Positions 26,250-34,574 of a stretch of DNA of 64,000 bases are shown here, piece after piece. This stretch comes from Micropruina sp. (GTDB lineage Bacteria; Actinomycetota; Actinomycetes; Propionibacteriales; Propionibacteriaceae). The DNA lies in the NCBI GenBank assembly GCA_016711205.1, contig JADJTM010000002.1:682001-746000 (forward strand), given 5' to 3'. Under the pieces are notes generated by a model. That model was not told the origin of the DNA and searched no databases. It worked only from the letters and a program-made list of their open reading frames with translations. Made by a program: the position numbers and the translations under genes. The first letter of the stretch is position 1; every line of letters starts with the position of its first letter.

Positions 26250-28631
26250 ATGAGCCCGTCCGAACAGCGCCTTGAGGTGGACGGTCGCCTGATCAAGGTG
26301 ACCAACCTCGACAAGGTGCTGTACCCCGAAACGGGCACCACCAAGGGCGACGTGATCGCCTACTACCAGGCGGTCGCGCCGGCGTTCGTGCCGCACGCGG
26401 CCGGACGTCCCGCGACCCGCAAGCGCTGGCCCAATGGGGTCGGCACCCCCGAGCATCCGCAGACGGCGTTCTTTCACAAGAACCTCGACCGAAAATCGAC
26501 GCCGGAGTGGGTGCGCACCTTCACCATCGAGCACTCCGAGGGCGACAACGTCTACCCGCTGATCGACGATGCCGCGACGCTGGTCTGGCTGGCGCAGCTG
26601 GCGGCGCTCGAACTGCACGTGCCGCAGTGGACGGTGCTGGACGGCGAGGTGCAGCCGCCGAACCGGCTGGTGCTCGACCTGGATCCGGGGGTGGGTGCCG
26701 GGCTCGAGCACTGCGTCGAGGTGGCCCACCTGCTGCGCGAGGTGCTGGACGCGGTGGGCTTCGCGTCTGTGCCGGTGACCAGCGGCAGCAAGGGCATTCA
26801 CCTCTATGCCGCACTCGACGGCGCCATGACCTCGGACGAGGTCTCCGGCTGGGCGCACGACCTGGCCCGTTCACTGGAGGCGATGCGGCCCGACCTGGTG
26901 GTCAGCGACATGAACAAGAAGCTGCGCGAGGGCCGGGTGCTGCTCGACTGGTCGCAGAACAACGCCGCCAAGACCACGATCGCGCCGTACTCGCTGCGCG
27001 GCCGATCGCACCCGACCGTCGCTGCTCCGAGAACCTGGGATGAGCTCGACGCCGGCTTGCGGCAGCTCGAGTTCGACGAGGTGCTGGAGCGGCTGGCCGA
27101 CGTCGGCGACCCGTTCGCGGCGATCGAGGGGACGGGTCCGGTGGTCGAGCCTGTCGATACCCTGCGCCCCGACCGGCTGACCACCTACCGATCGATGCGC
27201 GACGGCGCCAAGACCCCCGAGCCGGTGCCGGCGAGCGCGCCACCGCCCCGTCCGGACGGCAGGTCGTTCGTCATCCAGGAGCACCACGCCCGGCGGCTGC
27301 ACTATGACTTTCGGCTGGAGCGCGACGGGGTGCTGGTGTCGTGGGCCATTCCGAAGGGTCCGCCGACCGACCCGGCCACGAATCATCTGGCGGTGCAGAC
27401 CGAGGATCATCCGCTCGAGTACGGCAGCTTCGAGGGCGAGATTCCGCGCGGCGAGTACGGCGGCGGCAGCGTGCGCATCTGGGACGCCGGCACCTTCGAA
27501 CTGGAGAAGTGGCGCGACGGCAAGGAGGTCATCGCCACCCTCACCGGACGCCCCGACGGCGGCCTGGGCGGGGTGCCGCGACGGTTCGCGCTGCTGCACA
27601 CCCGGATGGGCGGCGACGCCAAGAACTGGCTGATCCACGCGATGGCGCCCCTGGACGCCGCGGCTGCAGCAGCGGCAGAGGCCGAGCCGGCCGCCGCCGA
27701 ACTGCCCACGTTCGCGCCGATGCTGGCCACCGCCGGCACCCCCCGGGACGTCCGCGACGGCGACTGGGTGTTCGAGGTGAAGTGGGACGGCTACCGCGCC
27801 ATCGCCACCGTGGCCGACGGCCACGTGACCCTGACCAGCCGGCGTGGCCTCGACCTGACCCGTGACTTTCCGGAACTCGCCGAACTGGGCAGGCTGCTGG
27901 CCGGCCATCAGGCCGTGCTCGACGGCGAGGCGGTGCTGCTCGACGAGCAGGGACGCTCCAGCTTCGAGCGGCTGCAGAACCGCAGCCAGCACCCGGGTGA
28001 GGCGTACTTCATGGCGTTCGACCTGTTGTTTCTCGACGGACGCTCGCTGATCCGTGAGCCGTACACGGCGAGGCGGCAGATGTTGGCGCAGCTGCTGGGC
28101 GAGAGCACCCGTCGCATCCAGCTGGGCACGCAGCTGGGCTCCGACGCCGACGAGGCGCTGGCGATCAGCGCCGAGCTGGGCCTGGAAGGGGTGGTGGCCA
28201 AGCGCCCCGACAGCGTCTATCAGCCCGGACGCCGGGCCCACACCTGGGTCAAGATCAAGCACGTGCTCAGCCAGGAGGTGGTGATCATCGGCTGGACTCC
28301 GGGTGAGAGCGCCCGTGCCCGCACGATCGGTGCCCTGCTGATGGCGGTGCCGGACGGCGGGGGGCTCAGCTATGTCGGACGGGTCGGCTCGGGTTTCACC
28401 GAGAAGGACCTGGCCGACACCAGGCTGGTGCTGAGCGAGATCGAGGTGCCGACCGCGCCGGCGTCCGATGTGCCCGCAGCCGACGCAAAGCACGCGCACT
28501 GGGTGGAGCCGATCCTGGTCGGCGAGGTCAGCTACGGCGTGTGGACGAACGCCGGCCGGCTGCGGATGCCCGTGTGGCGCGGCTGGCGTCCGGACAAGAC
28601 CCCGGACGACATCGTGCTGCCGGACGATTAG
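26250..28631 (+). CDS. ligD: DNA ligase D, Pol-PE-ligase type
   Basis: A 793-residue multifunctional NHEJ protein. Residues about 1-290 form the LigD primase-polymerase domain (LVLDLDPGVG, SGSKGIHLYAAL). About 325-475 is the 3'-phosphoesterase (FVIQEHHARRLHYDFRLE, SWAIPKGP). From about 490 the ATP-dependent ligase begins, nucleotidyl Lys 511 in FEVKWDGYRAI, then DGEAVLLD and VVAKRPDS. This is the Mycobacterium-type domain order. The Pol-PE linker (about 297-302) contains VVEPVD, encoded by a repeat fragment at 27138. Ku is not in this window. Confidence 0.92.
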   Translation: MSPSEQRLEVDGRLIKVTNLDKVLYPETGTTKGDVIAYYQAVAPAFVPHAAGRPATRKRWPNGVGTPEHPQTAFFHKNLDRKSTPEWVRTFTIEHSEGDNVYPLIDDAATLVWLAQLAALELHVPQWTVLDGEVQPPNRLVLDLDPGVGAGLEHCVEVAHLLREVLDAVGFASVPVTSGSKGIHLYAALDGAMTSDEVSGWAHDLARSLEAMRPDLVVSDMNKKLREGRVLLDWSQNNAAKTTIAPYSLRGRSHPTVAAPRTWDELDAGLRQLEFDEVLERLADVGDPFAAIEGTGPVVEPVDTLRPDRLTTYRSMRDGAKTPEPVPASAPPPRPDGRSFVIQEHHARRLHYDFRLERDGVLVSWAIPKGPPTDPATNHLAVQTEDHPLEYGSFEGEIPRGEYGGGSVRIWDAGTFELEKWRDGKEVIATLTGRPDGGLGGVPRRFALLHTRMGGDAKNWLIHAMAPLDAAAAAAAEAEPAAAELPTFAPMLATAGTPRDVRDGDWVFEVKWDGYRAIATVADGHVTLTSRRGLDLTRDFPELAELGRLLAGHQAVLDGEAVLLDEQGRSSFERLQNRSQHPGEAYFMAFDLLFLDGRSLIREPYTARRQMLAQLLGESTRRIQLGTQLGSDADEALAISAELGLEGVVAKRPDSVYQPGRRAHTWVKIKHVLSQEVVIIGWTPGESARARTIGALLMAVPDGGGLSYVGRVGSGFTEKDLADTRLVLSEIEVPTAPASDVPAADAKHAHWVEPILVGEVSYGVWTNAGRLRMPVWRGWRPDKTPDDIVLPDD
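27138..27156 (+). repeat. Repeat fragment inside the ligD linker
   Basis: The 19 bp CCGGTGGTCGAGCCTGTCG are identical to part of the 78-bp tandem unit beginning at 28.7 kb. In frame they encode PVVEPVD within the Pol-PE linker. An intergenic repeat seems to have been captured by the coding region without breaking the frame. Confidence 0.7.
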
Positions 28632-28681
28632 GGCGTGTCAGCCCGGCTGCCGGGATCTGTGGGGCCGTGTTTCGCCGCTGA

Positions 28682-29279
28682 GCCTCCGACATCCCGGCGG
28701 ATGCCGGGATCTCCGGGCCGTGCCTGCCCGCTGAGCCCCCGTCATTCCGGCGGATGCCGGGATCTCCGGCGCGGTGATCCGGTGGTCGAGCCTGTCGGGA
28801 CGTCGCCGCTGAGCCTCCGTCATCCCGGCGGATGCCGGGATCTCCGGCGCGGTGATCCGGTGGTCGAGCCTGTCGGGACGTCGCCGCTGAGCCTCCGTCA
28901 TTCCGGCGGATGCCGGGATCTCCGGCGCGGTGATCCGGTGGTCGAGCCTGTCGGGACGTCGCCGCTGAGCCTCCGTCATTCCGGCGGATGCCGGGATCTC
29001 CGGCGCGGTGATCCGGTGGTCGAGCCTGTCGGGACTTCGCCGCTGAGCCTCCGTCATTCCGGCGGATGCCGGGATCTCCGGCGCGGTGATCCGGTGGTCG
29101 AGCCTGTCGGGACGTCGCTGCTGAGCCTCCGTCATTCCGGCGGATGCCGGGATCTCCGGCGCGGTGATCCGGTGGTCGAGCCTGTCGGGACGTCGCTGCT
29201 GAGCCTCCGTCATTCCGGCGGATGCCGGGATCTCCGGCGCGGTGATCCGGTGGTCGAGCCTGTCGAGAGTTCGCCGACC
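28682..29279. repeat. 78-bp tandem array, seven full copies
   Basis: The word GCGGTGATCC occurs at 28771, 28849, 28927, 29005, 29083, 29161 and 29239, always 78 bp apart. Each unit contains the CCGGCGGATGCCGG palindrome and the VVEP-coding stretch GGTGGTCGAGCCTGTCG. Seventy-eight bp is 26 codons, so both strands stay open, but there is no start or RBS. It directly follows the ligD stop. Confidence 0.92.
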
Positions 29280-29735
29280 CTAAATGGTGAGATCCCGGCA
29301 TTCGCCGGGATGACGGGCTGCTGTGGCGCTGGTGGAGACTCGTTCAGTCGGTTTTCGGCAGGCTCAGTCGCCGGTGGGTGATGTTCCGGCATTCGCCGGG
29401 ATGACGGGCTGTTGTGGTGCTGTTGGAGACTCGTTTACTTGGGTTTGGGCAGGCTCAGTCGCCGGTGGGTGAGATCCCGGCATTCGCCGGGATGACGGGC
29501 TGCTGTGGCGCTGGTGGAGACTCGTTTACTTGGGTTTGGGCAGGCTCAGTCGCCGGTGGGTGAGATCCCGGCATTCGCCGGGATGACGGGCTGCTGTGGC
29601 GCTGGTGGAGACTCGTTTCGTCGGGTTTTGGGCAGGCTCAGTCGCCGGTGGGTGAGATGCCGGCATTCGCCGGCATGACGGGCTGCTGTGGTGCTGGTGG
29701 AGACTCGTTTCGTTGGATCTCGGCAGCCATGATGG
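29280..29735. repeat. 91-bp tandem array, five copies
   Basis: The word GGGATGACGGGCTG recurs at 29307, 29398, 29489, 29580 and about 29672, a 91-bp period. The palindrome ATCCCGGCATTCGCCGGGAT is shared with the neighbouring 78-bp array, but the spacer differs. The last copy has drifted. No gene is present. Confidence 0.9.
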
Positions 29736-29762
29736 CGCACAACGGTCGGTGACCGGCTGGGC

Positions 29763-30191
29763 TCAGCCCGGTTGCTGCGCCTCGCCTTCGGGTGACGACA
29801 CGTTGAACATCCACTCGATGCCGTACTTGTCCTTGACGATGCCGTAGATGTCGCCCCAGATCTGCTTCTCGAGCGGCATGCCGGCGCTGCCGTCGGCCGC
29901 GAGCGCCTCGAACCAGCCCTTCATCGTGTCGAGGTCGTCACCGAAGAACGAACAATAGACCCGGGTGCCACCCCAGGTCTGTTCTGCGCCGGGCATGGCG
30001 TCGGAGGCCGAGATCACGAAGCCGTCCCCACGCAGCGCGCCGTGCATCAGGCCGTCTTCGGGCATGTCGGTCATGCCGTAGTCGCCGAAGCCGAACAGCT
30101 GCAGGTCGCCGCCGAAGACCGAGTGGTAATAGGTCATCGCCTCGCGGCCGTTGCCCGGAAAGTTGAGGTAGGGGCTGAGCGAGATTGCCAT
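29763..30191 (-). CDS. VOC-family (PhnB-like) protein
   Basis: A 142-residue vicinal-oxygen-chelate fold protein of the PhnB-like type: SPYLNFPGNGREAMTYYHSVFGG, GDGFVISASDAMPG and the C-terminal IWGDIYGIVKDKYGIEWMFN, which closes the metal-site half. ATG 30191 has a strong AAGGAG upstream. The function is unknown; such genes often accompany DinB-like genes, and the frameshifted DinB gene is 46 bp upstream on the same strand. Confidence 0.82.
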   Translation of the reverse strand: MAISLSPYLNFPGNGREAMTYYHSVFGGDLQLFGFGDYGMTDMPEDGLMHGALRGDGFVISASDAMPGAEQTWGGTRVYCSFFGDDLDTMKGWFEALAADGSAGMPLEKQIWGDIYGIVKDKYGIEWMFNVSSPEGEAQQPG

Positions 30192-30237
30192 GCGTTTCTC
30201 CTTGTGAATCGTTGATGGATGGGACGAAGGTGGTGCG

Positions 30238-30734
30238 CTACAACACCAGGTACTGCCTGCCGTCGATGAGTTCGCGGGCCGCGTCGAGGTGACCGGCGTG
30301 GGTGGCGGTCTCGACGAGTACGTGCACGAGGACCGTCCGCAGGTCGGGAAGGCCAGACCCGCCTGGCCCCACCACGACTCGGGCCGGCGTGGCGGTGCGT
30401 CCAGGTCGGTGGCTTCGATGAGCGCATCGGACGCGGCCGCAGCCACCCGGTAGGCGTCGATCACGCCCGCCGCCGATTCGTCGGCGCCGACGAGCCAGTC
30501 GGCGTTGTCGCCGGGCGGCCAGAAGTCGAGCGGCCCGCTGGCCATCACCACCTCGAACCAGTACCGCTCGTCCGAGAGAGTGAGGTGACGCACCAGGCCG
30601 AGGGGGGTCCAGCCCGACGGCAGCGACGAGGTGCGCAGTTGCGCCTCGCTGAGCCCGTCGAGCTGCTCCACAACGTGCCGCCGCTGACCGCGCAGACGCT
30701 CGAGCAGCAGGTCGCGTTCGCCGGACGTCTTCAT
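30238..30734 (-). pseudogene. DinB-family (DUF664) protein, frameshifted
   Basis: ATG 30734 begins MKTSGERDLLLERLRGQRRH; LPSGWTPLGLVRHLTLSDERYW and the WWGQAG segment are typical of DinB/DUF664 metal-dependent proteins. Near 30345-30360 the frame changes, and the end reads LPDLRTVLVHVLVETATHAG in the next frame, to a stop at 30238. One inserted or lost base in a G/C-rich stretch explains it. The expected intact length is about 165 residues. Likely upstream partner of the VOC gene. Confidence 0.72.
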
Positions 30735-30847
30735 GCAGGCACCCTGACAGGCGTCACCGACAGATCTGCGGCGCTGAACGTCCGAATCACGACACACCCC
30801 AAGTTGACGTTGTGAACATGGCGTGCGAAACACAGTAGGGTGCTGCC

Positions 30848-31519
30848 ATGGACGAGGCAAGCCCCGCGCGTCCGTACCATCACGGCAACCTGCGCTCGGC
30901 ACTGGTGGAGGCGGGCTACGCTCTGGCCGTCGAGCAGGGCCCCGAGGCGCTCACGCTGCGGGGGGCGACCCGGCGAGCGGGTGTCAGCCCGACCGCGGCC
31001 TACCGGCATTTCACCGACCTCGACCAACTGCGCACCGCCGTCGGTATTCGCGCACTGCAGGCCCTGGCCGCCACCATCGAGCAGCATCAGTCCGCGGTCA
31101 CCGCGCTCGCCGGCCTGCCCCGGCGCAGAGCACTTCTCGAGGCAGTCGGCACCGGCTACATCGCGTTCGCCCTCGATCATCCTCACGTTTTTCGGGTTGG
31201 CCTGTTCGGTCTGCTCGGCATGCAGCACGCCGAGCTGCCCGAGGGTGCGGGCCAGACCGGACGCACGCCGTTTCAGCTGCTCACCGATGCCCTCACCGGT
31301 CTTGCTGACGTGGGCGCGCTCGAGCGCGACGCCGTATCGTCTGCGGCGATCCACTGCTGGTCGAGCGTGCACGGCTTCGCCTCGCTGGCCATTCTCGGCC
31401 CGCTCAGCGGCCAGCCCCGCGAGGTGCAGGACGCGCTCGCGCAGCGGCTCGTACGCGACGTGGTGGACGGGGTGCTGGGCGCGCACGCGGTGCGCAACCG
31501 GCTGGGCGCCTGGCACTAG
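30848..31519 (+). CDS. TetR-family regulator
   Basis: A 223-residue regulator. HHGNLRSALVEAGYALAVEQG, ALTLRGATRRAGVSPTAAYRHFTDLDQL is the TetR helix-turn-helix, followed by an alpha-helical ligand domain. ATG 30848. The stop codon TAG (31517-31519) overlaps the TA and terminal inverted repeat of a MITE-like element, so the original C-terminus may have been changed. It has no adjacent obvious target; it is divergent from the DinB pseudogene. Confidence 0.87.
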   Translation: MDEASPARPYHHGNLRSALVEAGYALAVEQGPEALTLRGATRRAGVSPTAAYRHFTDLDQLRTAVGIRALQALAATIEQHQSAVTALAGLPRRRALLEAVGTGYIAFALDHPHVFRVGLFGLLGMQHAELPEGAGQTGRTPFQLLTDALTGLADVGALERDAVSSAAIHCWSSVHGFASLAILGPLSGQPREVQDALAQRLVRDVVDGVLGAHAVRNRLGAWH

Positions 31520-31682
31520 GGGTCTGCTGAACAAGGCTGTTCCGAGCGAGGACGTGCTGGGCGGGATGAGCTGGAAGGCCACATCGAGGGTCTGTAGTGG
31601 GCCTACCGGCCCAAGATGTGGCTGCGGCAGATCGCCCGCCCAGTGCGCCGCAGCCGGGACATGATTGTTCAGCAGGCTCCTA
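31517..31682. mobile_element. MITE-like element with 17-bp terminal repeats
   Basis: A 166-bp unit ends in the inverted repeats TAGGGGTCTGCTGAACAA (left) and, read on the other strand, TAGGAGCCTGCTGAACAA (right), differing at two positions, with TA at each tip. Inside there is only a short broken frame. The size, TIRs and TA ends fit a non-autonomous transposon. It sits at the 3' end of the TetR gene, whose stop it supplies or overlaps. Confidence 0.7.
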
Positions 31683-31725
31683 ACGCCCCTGTTGAGGAAG
31701 GCCGTCGGGCTGGCACACTGCCCGC

Positions 31726-32019
31726 GTGGTGGAGTTCGACTTTTCCGGCGTGGTGATCGGCTGGCGCGGCCCCGCGCCGTTCCACTTCGTCCCCCTGCCC
31801 GACTGGGTCGCGGACGAGGTGGCGGCGCTGGCCAGGGCCGTCACCTACGGCTGGGGCATGATCCCGGTCGAGGCCGGCATCGGCGGCACCACCTGGACCA
31901 CCTCGCTGTTCCCCAAGGACGGCGGCTACCTGCTGCCGGTCAAGGACGCCGTGCGCAAGGCCGAGTCGCTCGCCGTCGAATCGCCGGTGGACGTGACGCT
32001 GCGCGTCCTGGGACTGTGA
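31726..32019 (+). CDS. DUF1905 protein
   Basis: A 97-residue single DUF1905 domain: VEFDFSGVVIGWRGPAPFHFVPLPDWVADEV, YGWGMIPVEAGIGGTTWTTSLFPKDGGYLLPVK. GTG start at 31726 (a second GTG follows). Unknown function; a longer DUF1905 relative is at 25744. It stands alone between the MITE and the repair genes. Confidence 0.8.
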   Translation: MVEFDFSGVVIGWRGPAPFHFVPLPDWVADEVAALARAVTYGWGMIPVEAGIGGTTWTTSLFPKDGGYLLPVKDAVRKAESLAVESPVDVTLRVLGL

Positions 32020-32080
32020 CTGCGAGTCCCCGAGTGTGATGTCGCATTCTCGCTAGGCCCGGGCGCCGGCAGCGTCCAGA

Positions 32081-33556
32081 ATGGAACGCATGATCCCCAG
32101 CCGCGAGGTGTGCCTGAGAGCCGTCGCCAGCCGTGACGCGCGCTTCGACGGTGAGTTCTTCACCGCCGTGCGCACCACCCGGATCTACTGCCGGCCCAGC
32201 TGCCCGGCGCTCACGCCGAAGCCGCGCAACACCCACTTCTACCCCAGCGCCGCCGCCGCGCAGGAGGCCGGGTATCGCGCCTGCCGACGCTGCCGTCCCG
32301 ACACCGTGCCCGGGTCCGCCGCCTGGAACGTGCGCGCCGATACCGCCGCCCGCGCCATGCGGCTGATCGGCGACGGGCTGGTCGATCGCGAGGGCGTCCC
32401 GGGCGTAGCCGAACGGCTCGGGTACTCGGTGCGGCAGCTGCAACGGCTACTGGCCGACGAGCTGGGGGCCTCCCCGCTGGCGCTGGCCCGGGCGCAACGG
32501 GCGCACACCGCCCGAATCCTGCTCGAAACCACCCCGATGCGGCTCGGCGAGGTGGCGTATGCGGCCGGTTTCGGCTCCGTCCGGTCATTCAACGACGCGA
32601 TCCGGGCCACGTACGCGCTCACCCCGGGCGAGTTGCGGCCGCGGCTGCGCCGCCGTCCCGGTGCCGACACCCGGCTCGGCGCGCTGGAGTTGCGGTTGCC
32701 GCTGCGGTTGCCGTTCGAGCCCGGCAACCTGTTCGGCCACCTGGTGGCCACGGCCGTGCCGGGGGTGGAGGAGTGGCGCAACGGCGCCTACCGGCGCACC
32801 CTTGAGCTGCCGAACGGCCCCGGCATCGTGGCGCTCGCGCCCAGGCCCGATCATGTGGCCGCCACGCTGTGGCTGTCCGATCCGCGTGATCTCACCCCGG
32901 CCATCGCCCGCTGTCGCCGGCTGCTCGATCTGGACGCCGACCCGGTCGCCGTCGACCAGGTGCTGGCCGCCGACCCGGCGCTGGCGCCGCTCGTTCATGC
33001 CGCGCCCGGACGTCGGGTGCCCGGCACCGTCGACGGTGCCGAACTGGCGCTCCGCACGGTGCTCGGCCAGCAGGTGTCGACCGCGGCCGCCCGCACCCAG
33101 ACCGGACGGTTGGTGGCCCGGGTCGGCACGCCGATCAGCGATCCTGACGGTGGCCTGACCCACCTGTTTCCGGCGCCGGACGCGTTCGCCGCACTCGACC
33201 CCGCGCAGCTCCCCGGACCGCGGAAGCGCGCGGAGACGCTGATCGGGCTGGCGTCCGCGATCGCCGCCGGTGAGCTCGACCTCGACCCTGGCGCCGACCG
33301 AGCCCGGACGCGGCACCACCTGGCCGCGTTGCTGGGCATCGGCCCCTGGACCGTCGAACTCGTCGCCATGCGCGCCCTCGGCGATCCGGACGCGTTTCCG
33401 GCCGGTGACCTGGGCATCGTCCGGGCCGGTTCGGCACTGGGCTGGACCGATCCGCGCGCGGCCGCGGAGCGCTGGCGACCCTGGCGCAGCTACGCCACCC
33501 AGTATTTGTGGGCGACCCTCGACCATCCGATCAACACCCTGCCGGAGGTTTCATGA
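32081..33556 (+). CDS. AdaA-AlkA fusion: methyl-phosphotriester sensor and 3-methyladenine glycosylase
   Basis: A 491-residue bifunctional alkylation-repair protein. The N-terminus is the Ada zinc domain (CRPSCPA, ACRRCRP, four Cys) that takes methyl from phosphotriesters, followed by an AraC-type helix-turn-helix (about 105-190: LGYSVRQLQRLLADELG, YAAGFGSVRSFNDAIRATY). From about 200 onward it is an AlkA-like HhH glycosylase with VLGQQVSTAAA and the HhH LLGIGPWTVELVAMRA followed by the catalytic Asp in FPAGDLGI. It can both activate transcription and excise alkylated bases. Start 32081 or 32090. It overlaps ogt by 4 bp. Confidence 0.9.
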   Translation: MERMIPSREVCLRAVASRDARFDGEFFTAVRTTRIYCRPSCPALTPKPRNTHFYPSAAAAQEAGYRACRRCRPDTVPGSAAWNVRADTAARAMRLIGDGLVDREGVPGVAERLGYSVRQLQRLLADELGASPLALARAQRAHTARILLETTPMRLGEVAYAAGFGSVRSFNDAIRATYALTPGELRPRLRRRPGADTRLGALELRLPLRLPFEPGNLFGHLVATAVPGVEEWRNGAYRRTLELPNGPGIVALAPRPDHVAATLWLSDPRDLTPAIARCRRLLDLDADPVAVDQVLAADPALAPLVHAAPGRRVPGTVDGAELALRTVLGQQVSTAAARTQTGRLVARVGTPISDPDGGLTHLFPAPDAFAALDPAQLPGPRKRAETLIGLASAIAAGELDLDPGADRARTRHHLAALLGIGPWTVELVAMRALGDPDAFPAGDLGIVRAGSALGWTDPRAAAERWRPWRSYATQYLWATLDHPINTLPEVS

Positions 33557-34020
33557 ACACCAGCACCATCGACAGCCCGGTCGGGCCGGTCTCGATCAGC
33601 GTCAACACCGAGGGCGCGGTCACGTCCGTACTCTTCGGCGAGCCGGACGTGCCCGCGCCCCCGTCCGAGGCGTCCGAGGCGGCGGCGGATCAGCTGCGCG
33701 AGTACTTCGCCTGCGAGCGGACGACCTTCGACCTCACGCTGGCGCCGACCGGCACGGCGTTTCAGCGCACGGTGTGGGCGGCATTGCGTGAAATTCCCTA
33801 CGGCCGCACCGAGAGCTACGGCGCCCTGGCGGCCCGGATCGGGCAGCCCACCGCGTCCCGGGCCGTCGGGCTGGCCAACGGACGTAACCCGATCGCGATC
33901 GTGGTGCCCTGCCATCGGGTGATCGGAGCGTCCGGCACGCTCACCGGGTACGCCGGAGGCCTGGACCGCAAGCGCTGGCTGCTCGACCACGAACGCGACG
34001 CGCAGGACGTCCTGCTCTGA
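33553..34020 (+). CDS. ogt: Methylated-DNA-protein-cysteine methyltransferase
   Basis: A 155-residue O6-alkylguanine transferase. The acceptor Cys 120 lies in VVPCHRVIG, with FQRTVWAALREIPYGRTESY and ASRAVGLANGRNP as the DNA-binding region. It is suicidal repair of O6-methylguanine. Its ATG overlaps the stop of the AdaA-AlkA gene (ATGA), so this pair forms a direct alkylation-repair operon, presumably self-induced by methylated AdaA. Confidence 0.93.
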   Translation: MNTSTIDSPVGPVSISVNTEGAVTSVLFGEPDVPAPPSEASEAAADQLREYFACERTTFDLTLAPTGTAFQRTVWAALREIPYGRTESYGALAARIGQPTASRAVGLANGRNPIAIVVPCHRVIGASGTLTGYAGGLDRKRWLLDHERDAQDVLL

Positions 34021-34109
34021 TCTGACCGCCGCGAACAGTGCCGCTCGGCTAACTATTTGCCGCTCGCCAAGCTCCCCCGCTGTCAACCTGGGGGTGAGAC
34101 AGTTCGCGA

Positions 34110-34574
34110 GTGGGAGGGCAGGGCGTGGGTCAGATCAGTGTGGAGCCGGGGATGTCGGCTGGGGGGCATCGACGCTTTTCGTTGGAGTTTCGGGTGGAGT
34201 TCTTGCGCGCGTGGGATGGGTGCGTTGAGCGGGGTGCGAAGACGCGGCTATTGCGGGAGTACGGACTGGATCGGAACACCGTCTATGCGTGGGTGCGGGC
34301 GCGGGATAACGGCGAGCTGGAGCAGTCTCAGCAGCGGGTGGCGAGCCGCTCGGATGTGGGTCAGATGCGTGCCGAGTTGGCTCGATTGCGGGCCGAGAAT
34401 GAAACGCTGCGGCGCAAGACCGCTCAGGCCGAAGCGGCAACCGAGATCCTGGGAAAAGCGTTCGAGCTCTTGGAGGGGATCACGACGAGCTCGGAACCGG
34501 ATTCGCAGATCCCGCCGGCGTTGATGTCCGCGACCGAGTACGCGTCATGGCTGAAGCGGCTCAAGTTGTCCTGA
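34110..34574 (+). CDS. IS3-like OrfA, HTH protein
   Basis: A 154-residue protein. The N-terminal helix-turn-helix (GHRRFSLEFRVEFLRAWDG, LLREYGLDRNTVYAWVRA) binds the terminal repeats and the leucine-zipper-like coil ELARLRAENETLRRK gives multimerisation; the arrangement is typical of OrfA in IS3 elements. It overlaps OrfB by 28 bp; OrfB is in the -1 frame, so either ribosomal frameshifting or separate start is used; I see no clear slippery run. Confidence 0.85.
   Translation: MGGQGVGQISVEPGMSAGGHRRFSLEFRVEFLRAWDGCVERGAKTRLLREYGLDRNTVYAWVRARDNGELEQSQQRVASRSDVGQMRAELARLRAENETLRRKTAQAEAATEILGKAFELLEGITTSSEPDSQIPPALMSATEYASWLKRLKLS

Noticed and set aside
26871..28499. Long minus-strand open frame opposite ligD
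   Set aside because: Codon bias and domains belong to ligD on the plus strand; the frame is a high-GC shadow.
28635..29381. Repeat protein encoded by the 78-bp array (open on both strands)
   Set aside because: The frame is open because 78 is a multiple of three; there is no RBS or independent start and the array is a DNA repeat.
28682..29735. CRISPR array
   Set aside because: Units are tandem copies with near-identical spacers of fixed length; no distinct spacers, leader or cas genes.
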